Origin: JBCDAP01 sp038747915
GTDB lineage: Bacteria; Planctomycetota; Phycisphaerae; Phycisphaerales; UBA1924
Direction of reading: 5' to 3'
NCBI GenBank assembly: GCA_038747915.1
Contig: JBCDJJ010000059.1
Location: forward strand, 1-23,313
Length of the DNA stretch: 23,313 bases
The translations under genes were made by a program, and so were the position numbers. Of this stretch, positions 16,024 to 23,313 are shown piece after piece; the stretch's first letter is position 1, and every line of letters begins with the position of its first letter. A model generated the notes under the pieces. It did not search any database, had not been told where the DNA came from, and was given only the letters and a program-made list of their open reading frames with translations.

Positions 16024-17220
16024 ATGCTCGGCCCGATCGCCGAAACAGGCGGCATCACGTTCGCGATCTCTGTTGTGTTGACCGGGCTGTGCGTGCTCGT
16101 CGGCCGTCGACTGAACGCGCTCGATGCCGAGGGCTCGGCAGGGCACGCCAAATCGATGATCCGCCGCGTGCCCAACATCGGGGGTGTGGCGATCCTCGCA
16201 AGCATCCTTGCGGGGCTCGTCATCCATTTCGCACCGATCGCTCTCGCAACCCATGCACCCCTTCCAGATGGCTTGCCCTCGGCCGAAGAACAGCTTCAGA
16301 GTGGTGTCTCCGATCGGATACCGATGGGTGTCACCCTGATCGCGTGTCTGCTTGTGCTACACGTCGTCGGCGTCGTCGACGATCGTCGTCCGCTCCCCGC
16401 CCTTCCCAAACTGGGCGTGATGCTCGGGCTTGGTCTCGTCTTCCCGATCTTCTTCGACACGCGCTTATTCGAGTTCCTCGATGCCCCGCTCGGCGGCGCG
16501 TGGGCCTCGATCGGCCTCACCGCCTTATGGTTTGTCGCGGTCACCAACGCCATGAACTTCATGGACAACATGGATGGTCTCTCCGGCGGCACCGCTGTGG
16601 TCGCAGCGGCCCTCTTCCTCGTCGCCGCGATCACCGGCGAGCAGTGGTTCATCGCCGCCACGCTTGCGGTGCTCATCGGCGCGGTGGGGGGGTTCCTCGT
16701 CTGGAACCTGCCACCGGCCAAGATCTTCATGGGGGACGGGGGGAGCCTGGTCATCGGCTTCCTGCTCGCGTTTCTGACTGTCCGCACCACCTACTTCACG
16801 GACACCGCCGCAGCACTCGAAGCGGCCGGCGTGCCACTCGAGAGCATCGGCACACTGACCCAGTGGGAGGGTGTCGATGAGTACCGCGGGTGGCACGCGG
16901 TGTTTATGCCGTTATGCGTGCTGGCCGTCCCGCTCTACGACCTGGTCGCGGTCTCCGTCGTGCGGCTCAGCCAAGGCAAGAGCCCGATGGTGGGCGACGA
17001 GCAGCACTTCTCGCACCGGCTGCGCCGACGCGGCCTGACCGTGCGGCAGACGCTCGTGGTTGTGTACGCGCTTTCAGCGGTCACGGGCATTGCGGGCGTG
17101 CTGCTCACCGCGGTCGAAGACGCGTGGCTCGCGGCGCTCTGCGGCGGACAGGTGATCGTGATCCTCGCGGCGATGGCGGTTTTCGAGTTCGGCTCGCGGA
17201 CACGGGAGCCGGCGACGTGA
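16024..17220 (+). CDS. WecA/MraY-type undecaprenyl-phosphate sugar-1-phosphate transferase
   Basis: A 398-residue polytopic membrane protein of the polyprenyl-phosphate N-acetylhexosamine-1-phosphate transferase family. It would start a lipid-linked glycan by moving a HexNAc-1-phosphate from a UDP-sugar to undecaprenyl phosphate. Diagnostic elements: GVVDDRRPLPALPK (DD at 119-120, Mg/substrate site), VTNAMNFMDNMDGLSGG (catalytic Asp region, about 173-189), AKIFMGDGGSL (232-242) and the cytoplasmic HFSHRLRRRGL loop (328-338). About ten hydrophobic segments are visible. MraY is less likely because the HFSHRL loop and the O-antigen-ligase neighbour point to surface glycan rather than peptidoglycan. 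GTG 16018 is an alternative start, 3 bases after the trmL stop. Its stop overlaps the next gene's GTG (GTGA), implying translational coupling. Confidence 0.88.
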   Translation: MLGPIAETGGITFAISVVLTGLCVLVGRRLNALDAEGSAGHAKSMIRRVPNIGGVAILASILAGLVIHFAPIALATHAPLPDGLPSAEEQLQSGVSDRIPMGVTLIACLLVLHVVGVVDDRRPLPALPKLGVMLGLGLVFPIFFDTRLFEFLDAPLGGAWASIGLTALWFVAVTNAMNFMDNMDGLSGGTAVVAAALFLVAAITGEQWFIAATLAVLIGAVGGFLVWNLPPAKIFMGDGGSLVIGFLLAFLTVRTTYFTDTAAALEAAGVPLESIGTLTQWEGVDEYRGWHAVFMPLCVLAVPLYDLVAVSVVRLSQGKSPMVGDEQHFSHRLRRRGLTVRQTLVVVYALSAVTGIAGVLLTAVEDAWLAALCGGQVIVILAAMAVFEFGSRTREPAT

Positions 17221-19688
17221 CGGCGGATGTGCAGGCGGCCGTCCCCCCCGGCTCGGCCAGGGTGGCGGGCCTTGGGCGATGGCTCCGGTGGGCGGGCCTC
17301 GCGCTCGTCGTGGTGCCGGCACTCGTGCGCACGCTCATGAACGAGCCGCGGCTGCCCTACTGGGACCTCTCACCGTTCGAGGTGGATCTGCCCGAGACCA
17401 CGCTGCTCCCGTCGATGGCATTCGCCCTGGACGCGTTGGCGTTGGTCGGTGTCGCGTTGATCGTGACGACTGCGCCGCGCATCCGGTGGGCGACGGGGGT
17501 GCTCCTGCTCGCGGGCGGCGTTGCGATTCTGGTGCATGGGCTGGTGTTTCGCCCGTTTGGGGCAGCGGCGGACATCGCGGGCTCGCTCGGCAACATGCGG
17601 GTGGGCTCGGCATGGCTCGCCGCCCTCGCCTCGGCGTGGGCGCTCACGCATCTCGACCCGCGACAGCCCTCCCCCCGTGCGCTCTGGACGGCCGCGGTGG
17701 CGTCGGTGCTCGCGATCGCGACGGTTCACGTCGCCCGCGGCGTGCATGACTACACGGTGCAGCACGATTCAACGGTCGCCGAGTATCGAAAAGACCGTGA
17801 GCAGTCGCTGCGCGCGCAGGGCCTGGAGCTCGGTTCGTCGCAAGCCCTCGCTTTCGAACGTCGCCTCATGCAGCGTGAGGCGGTGGGATGGTTCGGGCTC
17901 TCCAACGTGTACGCGTCGGTGGTGGGGGCGTGCGCGGTCGGATTCGGAGTGCTCGCCGTGCTGGCACGCCGTGGTCCGCCAAAGCCGCGGGTGATCCTTG
18001 GGGTTGCCGGAGCAGCGTGCGCACTCGCCCTCTGGATGACGCACAGCAAGGGCGGCACAGCGATGACCCTCTTCGGAGGCGGGCTCGCGATGCTCATCGC
18101 ATGGCTGGCAGGATCGACCCTTGACAAAGCCGCCGGTGGCACCCTCTTCGATCGCCTCCGCTCCCGTGCGCACTGGCTCGCCCTCGCAGCGATCGCGCTG
18201 CCGCTCGTGGCGGTCGTGGCGCGCGGCCTGATCGGCGAACGCCTCACCGAGCTCAGCCTGCTCTTCCGTTGGCACTATCTCGTTGCCTCGTCACGGATCA
18301 TGGCCGAGTATCCATTGCTCGGCGTCGGGCCCGATGGCTTCCAGAAGGCGTACGTGGTGCACAAGGTGCCGATCAATCCCGAGGATGTGGCCTCGCCGCA
18401 CTCGGTGCTGTTCGATTGGATCGCAACACTGGGCGTGGGTGGGGTGGCCCTCGCGGTGATGCTGGCGGTCTGGGCGGTGTGGGTGGGGCGGTCCGCGGGC
18501 TCGCGCCCGCGGCTCGTTGGTCACGAAGATGAGCGCGCAGGCACGACGGGTGGCCCCGACACGAGCCGCGGGCGCACGCCCGCGGATCGGCATGTCGATG
18601 ACTCGCTCGACCCCGCCACCCCGCGCCGCTTCGCGCTGCTCGCACTGCTGGCCGCGTGTGGGATGGCGATTCTCCGCCAGTCGCCAACGAGCTCGCCCGA
18701 TCTGCTGGTCTTCGTGGCCCTGGGGCTCATCGCGGCGCTGGCGGTTGCCTGGGCCATCGCGGAGCTTGCGCGCACCCACCTCGGTGTCGTCCAACTCGCA
18801 CTGGCAGCCGCGGCTCTCGTGCTGATTGCGCACGCGCAGATCGAGATGACACCGGTGCGTGCGCAGTCCTCGTCGTGGGTGCTCGCGGTCATCGGGCTCG
18901 CCGCGGCTCCGAGCCTGCCCCGCGCGTCGGTCCGTCGTGTACCGCAGGGTGTCGCGGGCGCGGTGGTCGCCCTGTGCGCCGTGGTGTCAGCCGTCGCCGC
19001 GACTCGGGCGCTCACGTGGGAACACCACCTCGCGCGTGCCGCCACGATGGCTCGGGTCTTCGGGGTCATGCGGACGATCGAGGCCTCGGGCGGGGTGGAC
19101 CGATCCGTCATCACCGAGTTCTTGAGCCGTCCACGCGTGGTGGGTGTGCTCGAGGAGATCGGGTCACCGCTCGAGCTGTACGTCGAGCCGAGCATGCACC
19201 GTGCTCGGGCGCTCTTCATCGAGACCGAGCTGGATCGCGCGGCACGCGTCATGCCGGGCACCGACCTCGCACGCCGCCGGTTGATCGAGCTCTACTCGTT
19301 CTTTCCTCACCTGCACGGTGAGCAGACCGCCGAGCGAGCGGTCGCCGCGGCGGAGAGAGCCGCTTCGACGTCTGGTGCTTCGACCGCATGGCTCCGTGCC
19401 GCCGAGGTATTCGCACGGTCGGGCCTCTCGGGGTCAGATGATGCGGCGGAGGCGATGTACCAGGAGGCCATCGCTCGCGCTCCCTACGCGGTTCGCCCGC
19501 CGGCGACGCTCGCCCGGTTTCTCGCCACCCACCCCGGCAGGGCCGATGACGCCGCCGAGGCCGCCCGGCAGGCCTTGCGCAACAACGACCTGCTCCGCCT
19601 CGACCCGCTCGTGCAGCTCGACGACCGCACACGCCGCCGACTCGAGCGGATCAGTGGTGCGGCGCCAGATCCGGGCGACACCGAGTGA
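17217..19688 (+). CDS. O-antigen ligase/polymerase-type membrane protein with C-terminal repeat region
   Basis: 823 residues. The N-terminal two thirds (to about residue 590) are hydrophobic helices, perhaps 12-14. The Wzy/WaaL (O-antigen ligase) signature sits around 355-410: SSRIMAEYPLLGVGPDGFQ, then KVPINPEDVASPHSVLFDWI (the conserved His before a membrane helix) and TLGVGG. A cytoplasmic or periplasmic charged loop (about 420-465) follows. The C-terminal 200 residues are soluble, alpha-helical and Ala-rich with a TPR-like rhythm (AERAVAAAERAAST, AAEVFARSGLSGSDDAAEAM, YQEAIARAPYAVRPPATLA). The protein would polymerise or ligate the glycan begun by the upstream WecA-like enzyme; polymerase versus ligase cannot be separated by sequence. 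GTG 17217 overlaps the upstream stop and has GGGAG 8 bases ahead; longer in-frame readings from 16890 lie inside the upstream gene. Confidence 0.82.
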   Translation: MTADVQAAVPPGSARVAGLGRWLRWAGLALVVVPALVRTLMNEPRLPYWDLSPFEVDLPETTLLPSMAFALDALALVGVALIVTTAPRIRWATGVLLLAGGVAILVHGLVFRPFGAAADIAGSLGNMRVGSAWLAALASAWALTHLDPRQPSPRALWTAAVASVLAIATVHVARGVHDYTVQHDSTVAEYRKDREQSLRAQGLELGSSQALAFERRLMQREAVGWFGLSNVYASVVGACAVGFGVLAVLARRGPPKPRVILGVAGAACALALWMTHSKGGTAMTLFGGGLAMLIAWLAGSTLDKAAGGTLFDRLRSRAHWLALAAIALPLVAVVARGLIGERLTELSLLFRWHYLVASSRIMAEYPLLGVGPDGFQKAYVVHKVPINPEDVASPHSVLFDWIATLGVGGVALAVMLAVWAVWVGRSAGSRPRLVGHEDERAGTTGGPDTSRGRTPADRHVDDSLDPATPRRFALLALLAACGMAILRQSPTSSPDLLVFVALGLIAALAVAWAIAELARTHLGVVQLALAAAALVLIAHAQIEMTPVRAQSSSWVLAVIGLAAAPSLPRASVRRVPQGVAGAVVALCAVVSAVAATRALTWEHHLARAATMARVFGVMRTIEASGGVDRSVITEFLSRPRVVGVLEEIGSPLELYVEPSMHRARALFIETELDRAARVMPGTDLARRRLIELYSFFPHLHGEQTAERAVAAAERAASTSGASTAWLRAAEVFARSGLSGSDDAAEAMYQEAIARAPYAVRPPATLARFLATHPGRADDAAEAARQALRNNDLLRLDPLVQLDDRTRRRLERISGAAPDPGDTE

Positions 19689-19762
19689 TCGAGCGGCCCG
19701 TGCCGGTCACCGGTGCTCTCGGCTCCGCTTGTGAATCTGGCCCCTTGCCGAAGAATCCTCGC

Positions 19763-19790
19763 TTGACCATGCCCATTCACGCGTTAGCAT
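19763..19790 (+). promoter_or_regulatory. Sigma-70-like promoter upstream of fusA
   Basis: TTGACC (19763-19768, 5 of 6 with TTGACA) and TAGCAT (19785-19790, 4 of 6 with TATAAT) are separated by 16 bases. The predicted start near 19797 would give fusA a 5' UTR of about 390 nt. It follows the end of the O-antigen-ligase gene by 74 bases. Confidence 0.4.
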
Positions 19791-19937
19791 GACACCGGCG
19801 GCGTCGCTGCGCCGTCGCTCGTTCGATCAGTCACAGCAACGGCTTGTGGTCGACCGGCTCGGCTCCCAAGGGGGCCCTGGCCGGCCCGAGGGCGAAGGAC
19901 GCCCGCGACCGCCCGCCTCGCGTTGGAGCGCCCAGCC

Positions 19938-19991
19938 ATGAGCAGCTCGGCCAATTCAGACGACGACGACACGGTCCGCGCCCGGTCCTGA
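19938..19991 (+). CDS. Possible 17-residue leader peptide upstream of fusA
   Basis: ATG to TGA encodes MSSSANSDDDDTVRARS, with GGAG 9 bases before the ATG. It lies between the putative promoter and fusA. The run of four Asp codons and the Arg-rich end could allow translation-dependent control, but an 18-codon frame can easily occur by chance and there is no conservation evidence. Confidence 0.15.
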   Translation: MSSSANSDDDDTVRARS

Positions 19992-20188
19992 TCGACCACG
20001 CGCGGTCCGCCGCACTCCTCACAGCATTCCTTTTCGTCCCGCTGCCGGCGCTCCGGGCCATGCCCTCCAGTGTTCGGCCCCATCGCCTCGGCGTGACGAT
20101 TCACCCACACACTGCCGTTCCACGCGAGTTCATTGACCCACCGGCCCACATGTACGACGGGCCTCATCCGAGACGGAAGACCGCACCC

Positions 20189-22306
20189 ATGGCTACCAAG
20201 GAAATCCCCCTTTCTCGTATCCGCAACATCGGTATCTGTGCGCACATCGATGCGGGCAAAACGACTACCACCGAGCGGATCCTGTTCTACACCGGTAAGA
20301 GCCACAAGCTCGGCGAGGTCCACGAGGGCACCGCCACCATGGACCACCTCAAGGAAGAGCAGGAGCGCGGCATCACGATCACGTCCGCAGCGACGACCTG
20401 CCCGTGGACACGCTTCGGCGAGGATTACGAGATCAACCTGATCGATACGCCCGGCCACGTCGACTTCACGATCGAGGTGGAGCGTTCGATGCGCGTGCTC
20501 GACGGTGGTGTAGCTGTCTTTGACGGCAAGGAGGGCGTCGAGGCGCAGTCCGAGACCGTGTGGCGGCAGGGCGAGCGCTACGAGGTCCCGATGATGTGCT
20601 TCATCAACAAGATGGACAAGATCGGGGCCGACTGGCAGTTCAGCTTCAACTCGATCAAGACCCGCCTCGGTGCGAATCCGATCGCCATGCAGATCCCGAT
20701 CGGCGCGGGCCATGAGCTCGAGGGCATCGTCGATCTCGTGCTCATGAAGGCGTACTACTTCGAGGGTGACTCGGGCGAGGACGTCACCGAGAAGGACATC
20801 CCCGAGTCGGTCGCCGAACTCGCCGAGCTGCACCGCCAGGAGATGATCGAGCAGGCCTGCAACTTCGACGATGCGCTCATGGAGAAGGTGCTCGAGGGCG
20901 AGGAGCCGACGCACGAGGAAATCCGAACCGCCATCCGTCAGGGGTGCCTCACCCGCGAGTGCAACCCGGTGTTCACGGGCTCGGCCCTCCGCAACATCGG
21001 TGTGCAGCGGCTCATCGACGGCATCATCGACTTCCTGCCCGCTCCCACCGAGGTGTCTGACGTCGAGGGCATCGACCCGAAGGACCCCGAGCAGAAGATG
21101 ACGCGGCCGCACGACCCGAGCGCGCCGTTCTCGGCGCTCGTGTTCAAGGTCGTCTCGGACACCCACGGCGACCTGACCTACTGCCGCGTCTACTCCGGCA
21201 CCCTCACCAAGGGCACCCGTGTGCTCAACCCGGTCAACGGCAAGAAGGAGATCTGCTCGCGCATCTTCCAGATGCACGCCAACAACCGCAACGCGCTCGA
21301 CGAGGCCAAGGCCGGCTCGATCGTCGCGGTCGTCGGCCTGAAAGACTCGACCACGGGCGACACGCTCTGCGATATCGACAACCCGATCGTGCTCGAGCGG
21401 ATGACCTTCCCCGACCCCGTCATCAGCATGTCGATCGAGCCGGCAACAGCCGACGACAAGCGGAAGCTGGGCGACGCCCTCGTGGCGATCAAGCGCGAGG
21501 ACCCCTCGTTCCGCGCCAACTACGACGACGAGACCGGCCAGACCATCATCGCGGGCATGGGCGAGCTGCACCTCGAGATCATCAAGAACCGCATCACCAA
21601 CGAGATGAAGGTGAACGTGGAGGTCGGCAAGCCCCGCGTGAGCTACCGCGAGGCGATCTCCGGCACAGCCCAGAACATCCGCGGCACCTTCAAGAAGCAG
21701 ACCGGTGGCCGCGGTCAGTTCGGCGACTGCACGATCAACCTCGAGCCCTTCACCGCGGAGCAGGCCGAGGAGGCCGAGCTCAAGTTCAACGACAACATTG
21801 CCTTCGAGAACAAGATCGTCGGTGGTTCGATCCCCAAGGAGTTCATCCCCTCGGTCGAGGTCGGCATCCGCAACACCGCCAAGAGCGGCGTGCTCGCGGG
21901 CTTCCCGCTGATCAACATCAAGGCGACACTCATCGACGGCTCGTTCCACCCGGTCGACTCGTCGCAGGTGGCTTTCGAGCAGGCAGGCCGTTTGGCGCTC
22001 AACGAGGCGTGCAACAAGGCCGGCATGACGCTGCTCGAGCCGGTGATGAAGGTCGTGATCACCGTGCCGGACGAGTACTTCGGTTCCGTGACGGGCGACA
22101 TCTCCTCTCGCCGCGGCATGATCACCGACCAAGAGGAGCGCGGCGTGGTCCGCGTGATCACGGCCGAGGTCCCGCTGAGCGAGATGTTCGGTTACACCAC
22201 GACGCTCCGCTCGCTCACACAGGGCCGCGGCACGTCGAGCATGGAGCCGCTGGAGTACCGCCCGCTCCCCCCGAACCTCGTGGCCGAGGTGACCAAGGCG
22301 GGATGA
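20189..22306 (+). CDS. fusA: Translation elongation factor G
   Basis: A 705-residue GTPase that drives ribosomal translocation, the usual length (E. coli 704). G1 AHIDAGKTT (18-26), the switch-I region with GITITSAAT, G3 DTPGH (86-90) and G4 NKMD (140-143) are intact. Later domains show the expected AFSALVFKV, GRGQFGDC, FPLINIKATLIDG and the C-terminal MFGYTTTLRSLTQGRG. The start is ATG 20189 (MATKEIPLSRIRNIGICAHIDAG), with GGAAG upstream; an in-frame open stretch back to 19844 is not part of the family. It is not in a str operon here (no rpsL, rpsG or tuf nearby) and follows a long untranslated region. It could be one of several EF-G paralogues, but the G-domain looks like the canonical elongation factor. 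Confidence 0.95.
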   Translation: MATKEIPLSRIRNIGICAHIDAGKTTTTERILFYTGKSHKLGEVHEGTATMDHLKEEQERGITITSAATTCPWTRFGEDYEINLIDTPGHVDFTIEVERSMRVLDGGVAVFDGKEGVEAQSETVWRQGERYEVPMMCFINKMDKIGADWQFSFNSIKTRLGANPIAMQIPIGAGHELEGIVDLVLMKAYYFEGDSGEDVTEKDIPESVAELAELHRQEMIEQACNFDDALMEKVLEGEEPTHEEIRTAIRQGCLTRECNPVFTGSALRNIGVQRLIDGIIDFLPAPTEVSDVEGIDPKDPEQKMTRPHDPSAPFSALVFKVVSDTHGDLTYCRVYSGTLTKGTRVLNPVNGKKEICSRIFQMHANNRNALDEAKAGSIVAVVGLKDSTTGDTLCDIDNPIVLERMTFPDPVISMSIEPATADDKRKLGDALVAIKREDPSFRANYDDETGQTIIAGMGELHLEIIKNRITNEMKVNVEVGKPRVSYREAISGTAQNIRGTFKKQTGGRGQFGDCTINLEPFTAEQAEEAELKFNDNIAFENKIVGGSIPKEFIPSVEVGIRNTAKSGVLAGFPLINIKATLIDGSFHPVDSSQVAFEQAGRLALNEACNKAGMTLLEPVMKVVITVPDEYFGSVTGDISSRRGMITDQEERGVVRVITAEVPLSEMFGYTTTLRSLTQGRGTSSMEPLEYRPLPPNLVAEVTKAG

Positions 22307-22307
22307 G

Positions 22308-23192
22308 GTGAGCCGCAGGGGCTCGACGCCGATTCGACATGCCGGCGCCGCTGTGATCGTTCTTGGAGCGATCACAGCGGTGTTTCTGTGTACCGCGGTC
22401 GGGTGTGATCCCGGTGTCGCCGGCCACATCGAACAGGGGCAGAGGGTGACATCGGCGTCGGGCTGGGACCGCTTGATGCTGATGCAGACGGTCACACGGC
22501 CGTATACCGAGCCAGGAACGACATCTTTCGACTTTCACTCGCTGGTGTGGATGCGGCGCGCCGCCACGAGGGCTGACGAATGGAGCGAGGTCGCCCAGTT
22601 CACGAGCACGCAGCTCGATCGTCTCTCGTTGGAGCAGATCTGGGTCGAAGCCATCCACGCGTTCGATCCCGACTCCGGCACAGCGATCTTGATGGTCGCC
22701 GAGATGCACCCCATGGGGACCGGCCAACAGGCAGCGATCCGATCGTTCCGCGAGTTCGATCTCCGAACCGGCTCCCAGCTCTGGCCGTCTGCCACGGGCT
22801 CCACGGACCGTGCCTTCTTCGAACGCATTCGAGCTGCAGCCCCGCACGACTGGATCGAGCATGATCCTGGTGTGCCGGAGCATCCGATGATTGACCGTTT
22901 GAGCGGCGATTGGGTGTACGACGGTGAACTCACTCAAATTGTTCACCGGAGCTTGGACGGAACCGTCGAGATCGTGGTCAACGATGTGCCGGAGCGGGTG
23001 TGCAATGTCCGCGCTGTGCAGTGGCGGGACGATGCGCTCGTCTACGAGGAGGCGTGCTACGGCCAGCTTGGGCACCCTTTCAGTGGAACACTCACGACGT
23101 ATCAGTGGCAGCAGCATTCCGACGGGAGCCTCACGTGCATCGTCTGGTCCGCCGATCAGCCGCCGCTCGAGCTGGTGTACTCGAGGCCGTAG
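22308..23192 (+). CDS. Putative lipoprotein of unknown function
   Basis: 294 residues. The N-terminus has a basic stretch, a hydrophobic core (AGAAVIVLGAITAVFLCTAVG) and a lipobox-like AVGC, so it is probably a secreted lipoprotein attached at that Cys (about residue 33). The mature part is predicted beta-rich with many aromatic residues, e.g. WDRLMLMQTVTRPYTEPG, FDFHSLVWMRR, LSGDWVYDGELTQIVHRSLDG, TYQWQQHSDGSLTCIVWSAD. Two conserved-looking WD/GDW segments suggest a lipocalin- or calycin-like barrel, but I recognise no family. A phycobiliprotein-lyase (CpcT) fold was considered and its core motifs are absent. GTG 22308 starts two bases after the fusA stop (TGAGGTG), so it is probably translated by coupling from the fusA mRNA, which is odd for an envelope protein. 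Confidence 0.7.
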   Translation: MSRRGSTPIRHAGAAVIVLGAITAVFLCTAVGCDPGVAGHIEQGQRVTSASGWDRLMLMQTVTRPYTEPGTTSFDFHSLVWMRRAATRADEWSEVAQFTSTQLDRLSLEQIWVEAIHAFDPDSGTAILMVAEMHPMGTGQQAAIRSFREFDLRTGSQLWPSATGSTDRAFFERIRAAAPHDWIEHDPGVPEHPMIDRLSGDWVYDGELTQIVHRSLDGTVEIVVNDVPERVCNVRAVQWRDDALVYEEACYGQLGHPFSGTLTTYQWQQHSDGSLTCIVWSADQPPLELVYSRP

Positions 23193-23227
23193 CCCGCATG
23201 GAGCACCCTGCGTCTTCGCGTCGCCGG

Positions 23228-23313
23228 ACTGCGGTGGTGGGGGGGGGCGCCGGCCCCCCCACACAGCCCCACCCCCGCCCGCTGCCGCGGGGGGGGGGGG
23301 GCGCGCCCCCCCC
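23228..23313. other. Low-complexity G/C runs at the window end
   Basis: From about 23235 the sequence is dominated by homopolymer runs of G and C (including thirteen consecutive G and repeated seven-C runs) arranged as near-palindromes. No coding frame continues. It resembles a contig-end assembly or sequencing artefact more than biology. Confidence 0.6.

Larger units (their letters stand above)
19689..20188 (+). other. 500-base fusA leader/intergenic region
   Basis: No conserved protein gene is visible. An open frame continues in phase upstream of fusA from 19844, but its residues are Arg/Pro-rich and unlike any EF-G N-terminus, so I read it as non-coding. The region holds a sigma-70-like promoter (19763-19790), a possible 17-codon leader ORF (19938-19991) and only short hairpins, such as CGGCG/CGCCG around 19797-19812. 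A long 5' UTR for fusA is the simplest explanation. Confidence 0.5.

Noticed and set aside
16890..17216. 109-codon N-terminal extension of the O-antigen-ligase-type protein
   Set aside because: It overlaps the WecA-like gene in another frame, and a ribosome-binding site plus GTGA overlap supports the start at 17217.
19844..20188. 115-codon in-frame N-terminal extension of EF-G
   Set aside because: EF-G families begin at the MATKEIPLSRIRNIG position, and the extension is Arg/Pro-rich and unlike any translation factor.
19784..22495. 903-codon minus-strand frame opposite fusA
   Set aside because: It is an antisense shadow of the strongly conserved EF-G gene, rich in Leu/Val/His/Asp with no domain signatures.

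Overview
The window looks like part of a chromosome from a Planctomycetota bacterium, most likely of the Phycisphaerae. This is inferred from several protein features together, not from a marker-gene comparison: a Bacteroidetes/Planctomycetes-style alternative GlmU, secreted proteins with EF-hand or dockerin-like calcium loops, a GyrB with a long insertion plus an acidic linker, and uniformly high G+C. It is mostly a housekeeping region. I see no prophage, transposase, CRISPR array, tRNA or rRNA.

Layout. 1-969 (-): 3'-truncated alternative GlmU, divergent from an FAA-hydrolase-family enzyme (1017-1886, +) and a secreted endonuclease/exonuclease/phosphatase-fold protein (1974-3638, +). 3728-4933 (-): metK, convergent with the nuclease gene. 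4934-5505: 572 bases without a convincing protein gene, holding a near-consensus sigma-54 promoter on the minus strand, a cluster of strong RNA hairpins and an extreme AT-rich island. 5506-6921 (+): a sigma-54-dependent activator, followed by a secreted six-EF-hand protein (7106-7900) and a good intrinsic terminator. 8060-9583 (-): ilvA and 9716-12421 (-): gyrB, separated by a pair of matching 19-nt hairpins. 12627-13406 (+): an AlkC/AlkD-like HEAT-repeat protein, divergent from gyrB. 13424-15415 (-): a LysM L,D-transpeptidase and 5-formyltetrahydrofolate cyclo-ligase, probably one operon. 15478-19688 (+): trmL, a WecA/MraY-type glycosyl-1-phosphate transferase and an O-antigen-ligase-type membrane protein, tightly packed. 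20189-22306 (+): fusA (EF-G) after a roughly 500-base leader region, then a coupled unknown lipoprotein (22308-23192). The last 80 bases are G and C runs that look like a degraded contig end.

The most interesting locus is 4934-5505. A sigma-54 activator gene lies back to back with a sigma-54 promoter (TGGCAC-N5-TCGCA, conserved GG and GC at the correct 10-base spacing). That promoter reads into a region that folds on the minus strand into several hairpins, including ones closed by GAAA and C(UUCG)G tetraloops, the latter followed by a U-rich stretch. This suggests an activator-controlled structured RNA of about 330 nt, or a sigma-54-driven, attenuated metK leader. Both readings are inference from sequence alone.
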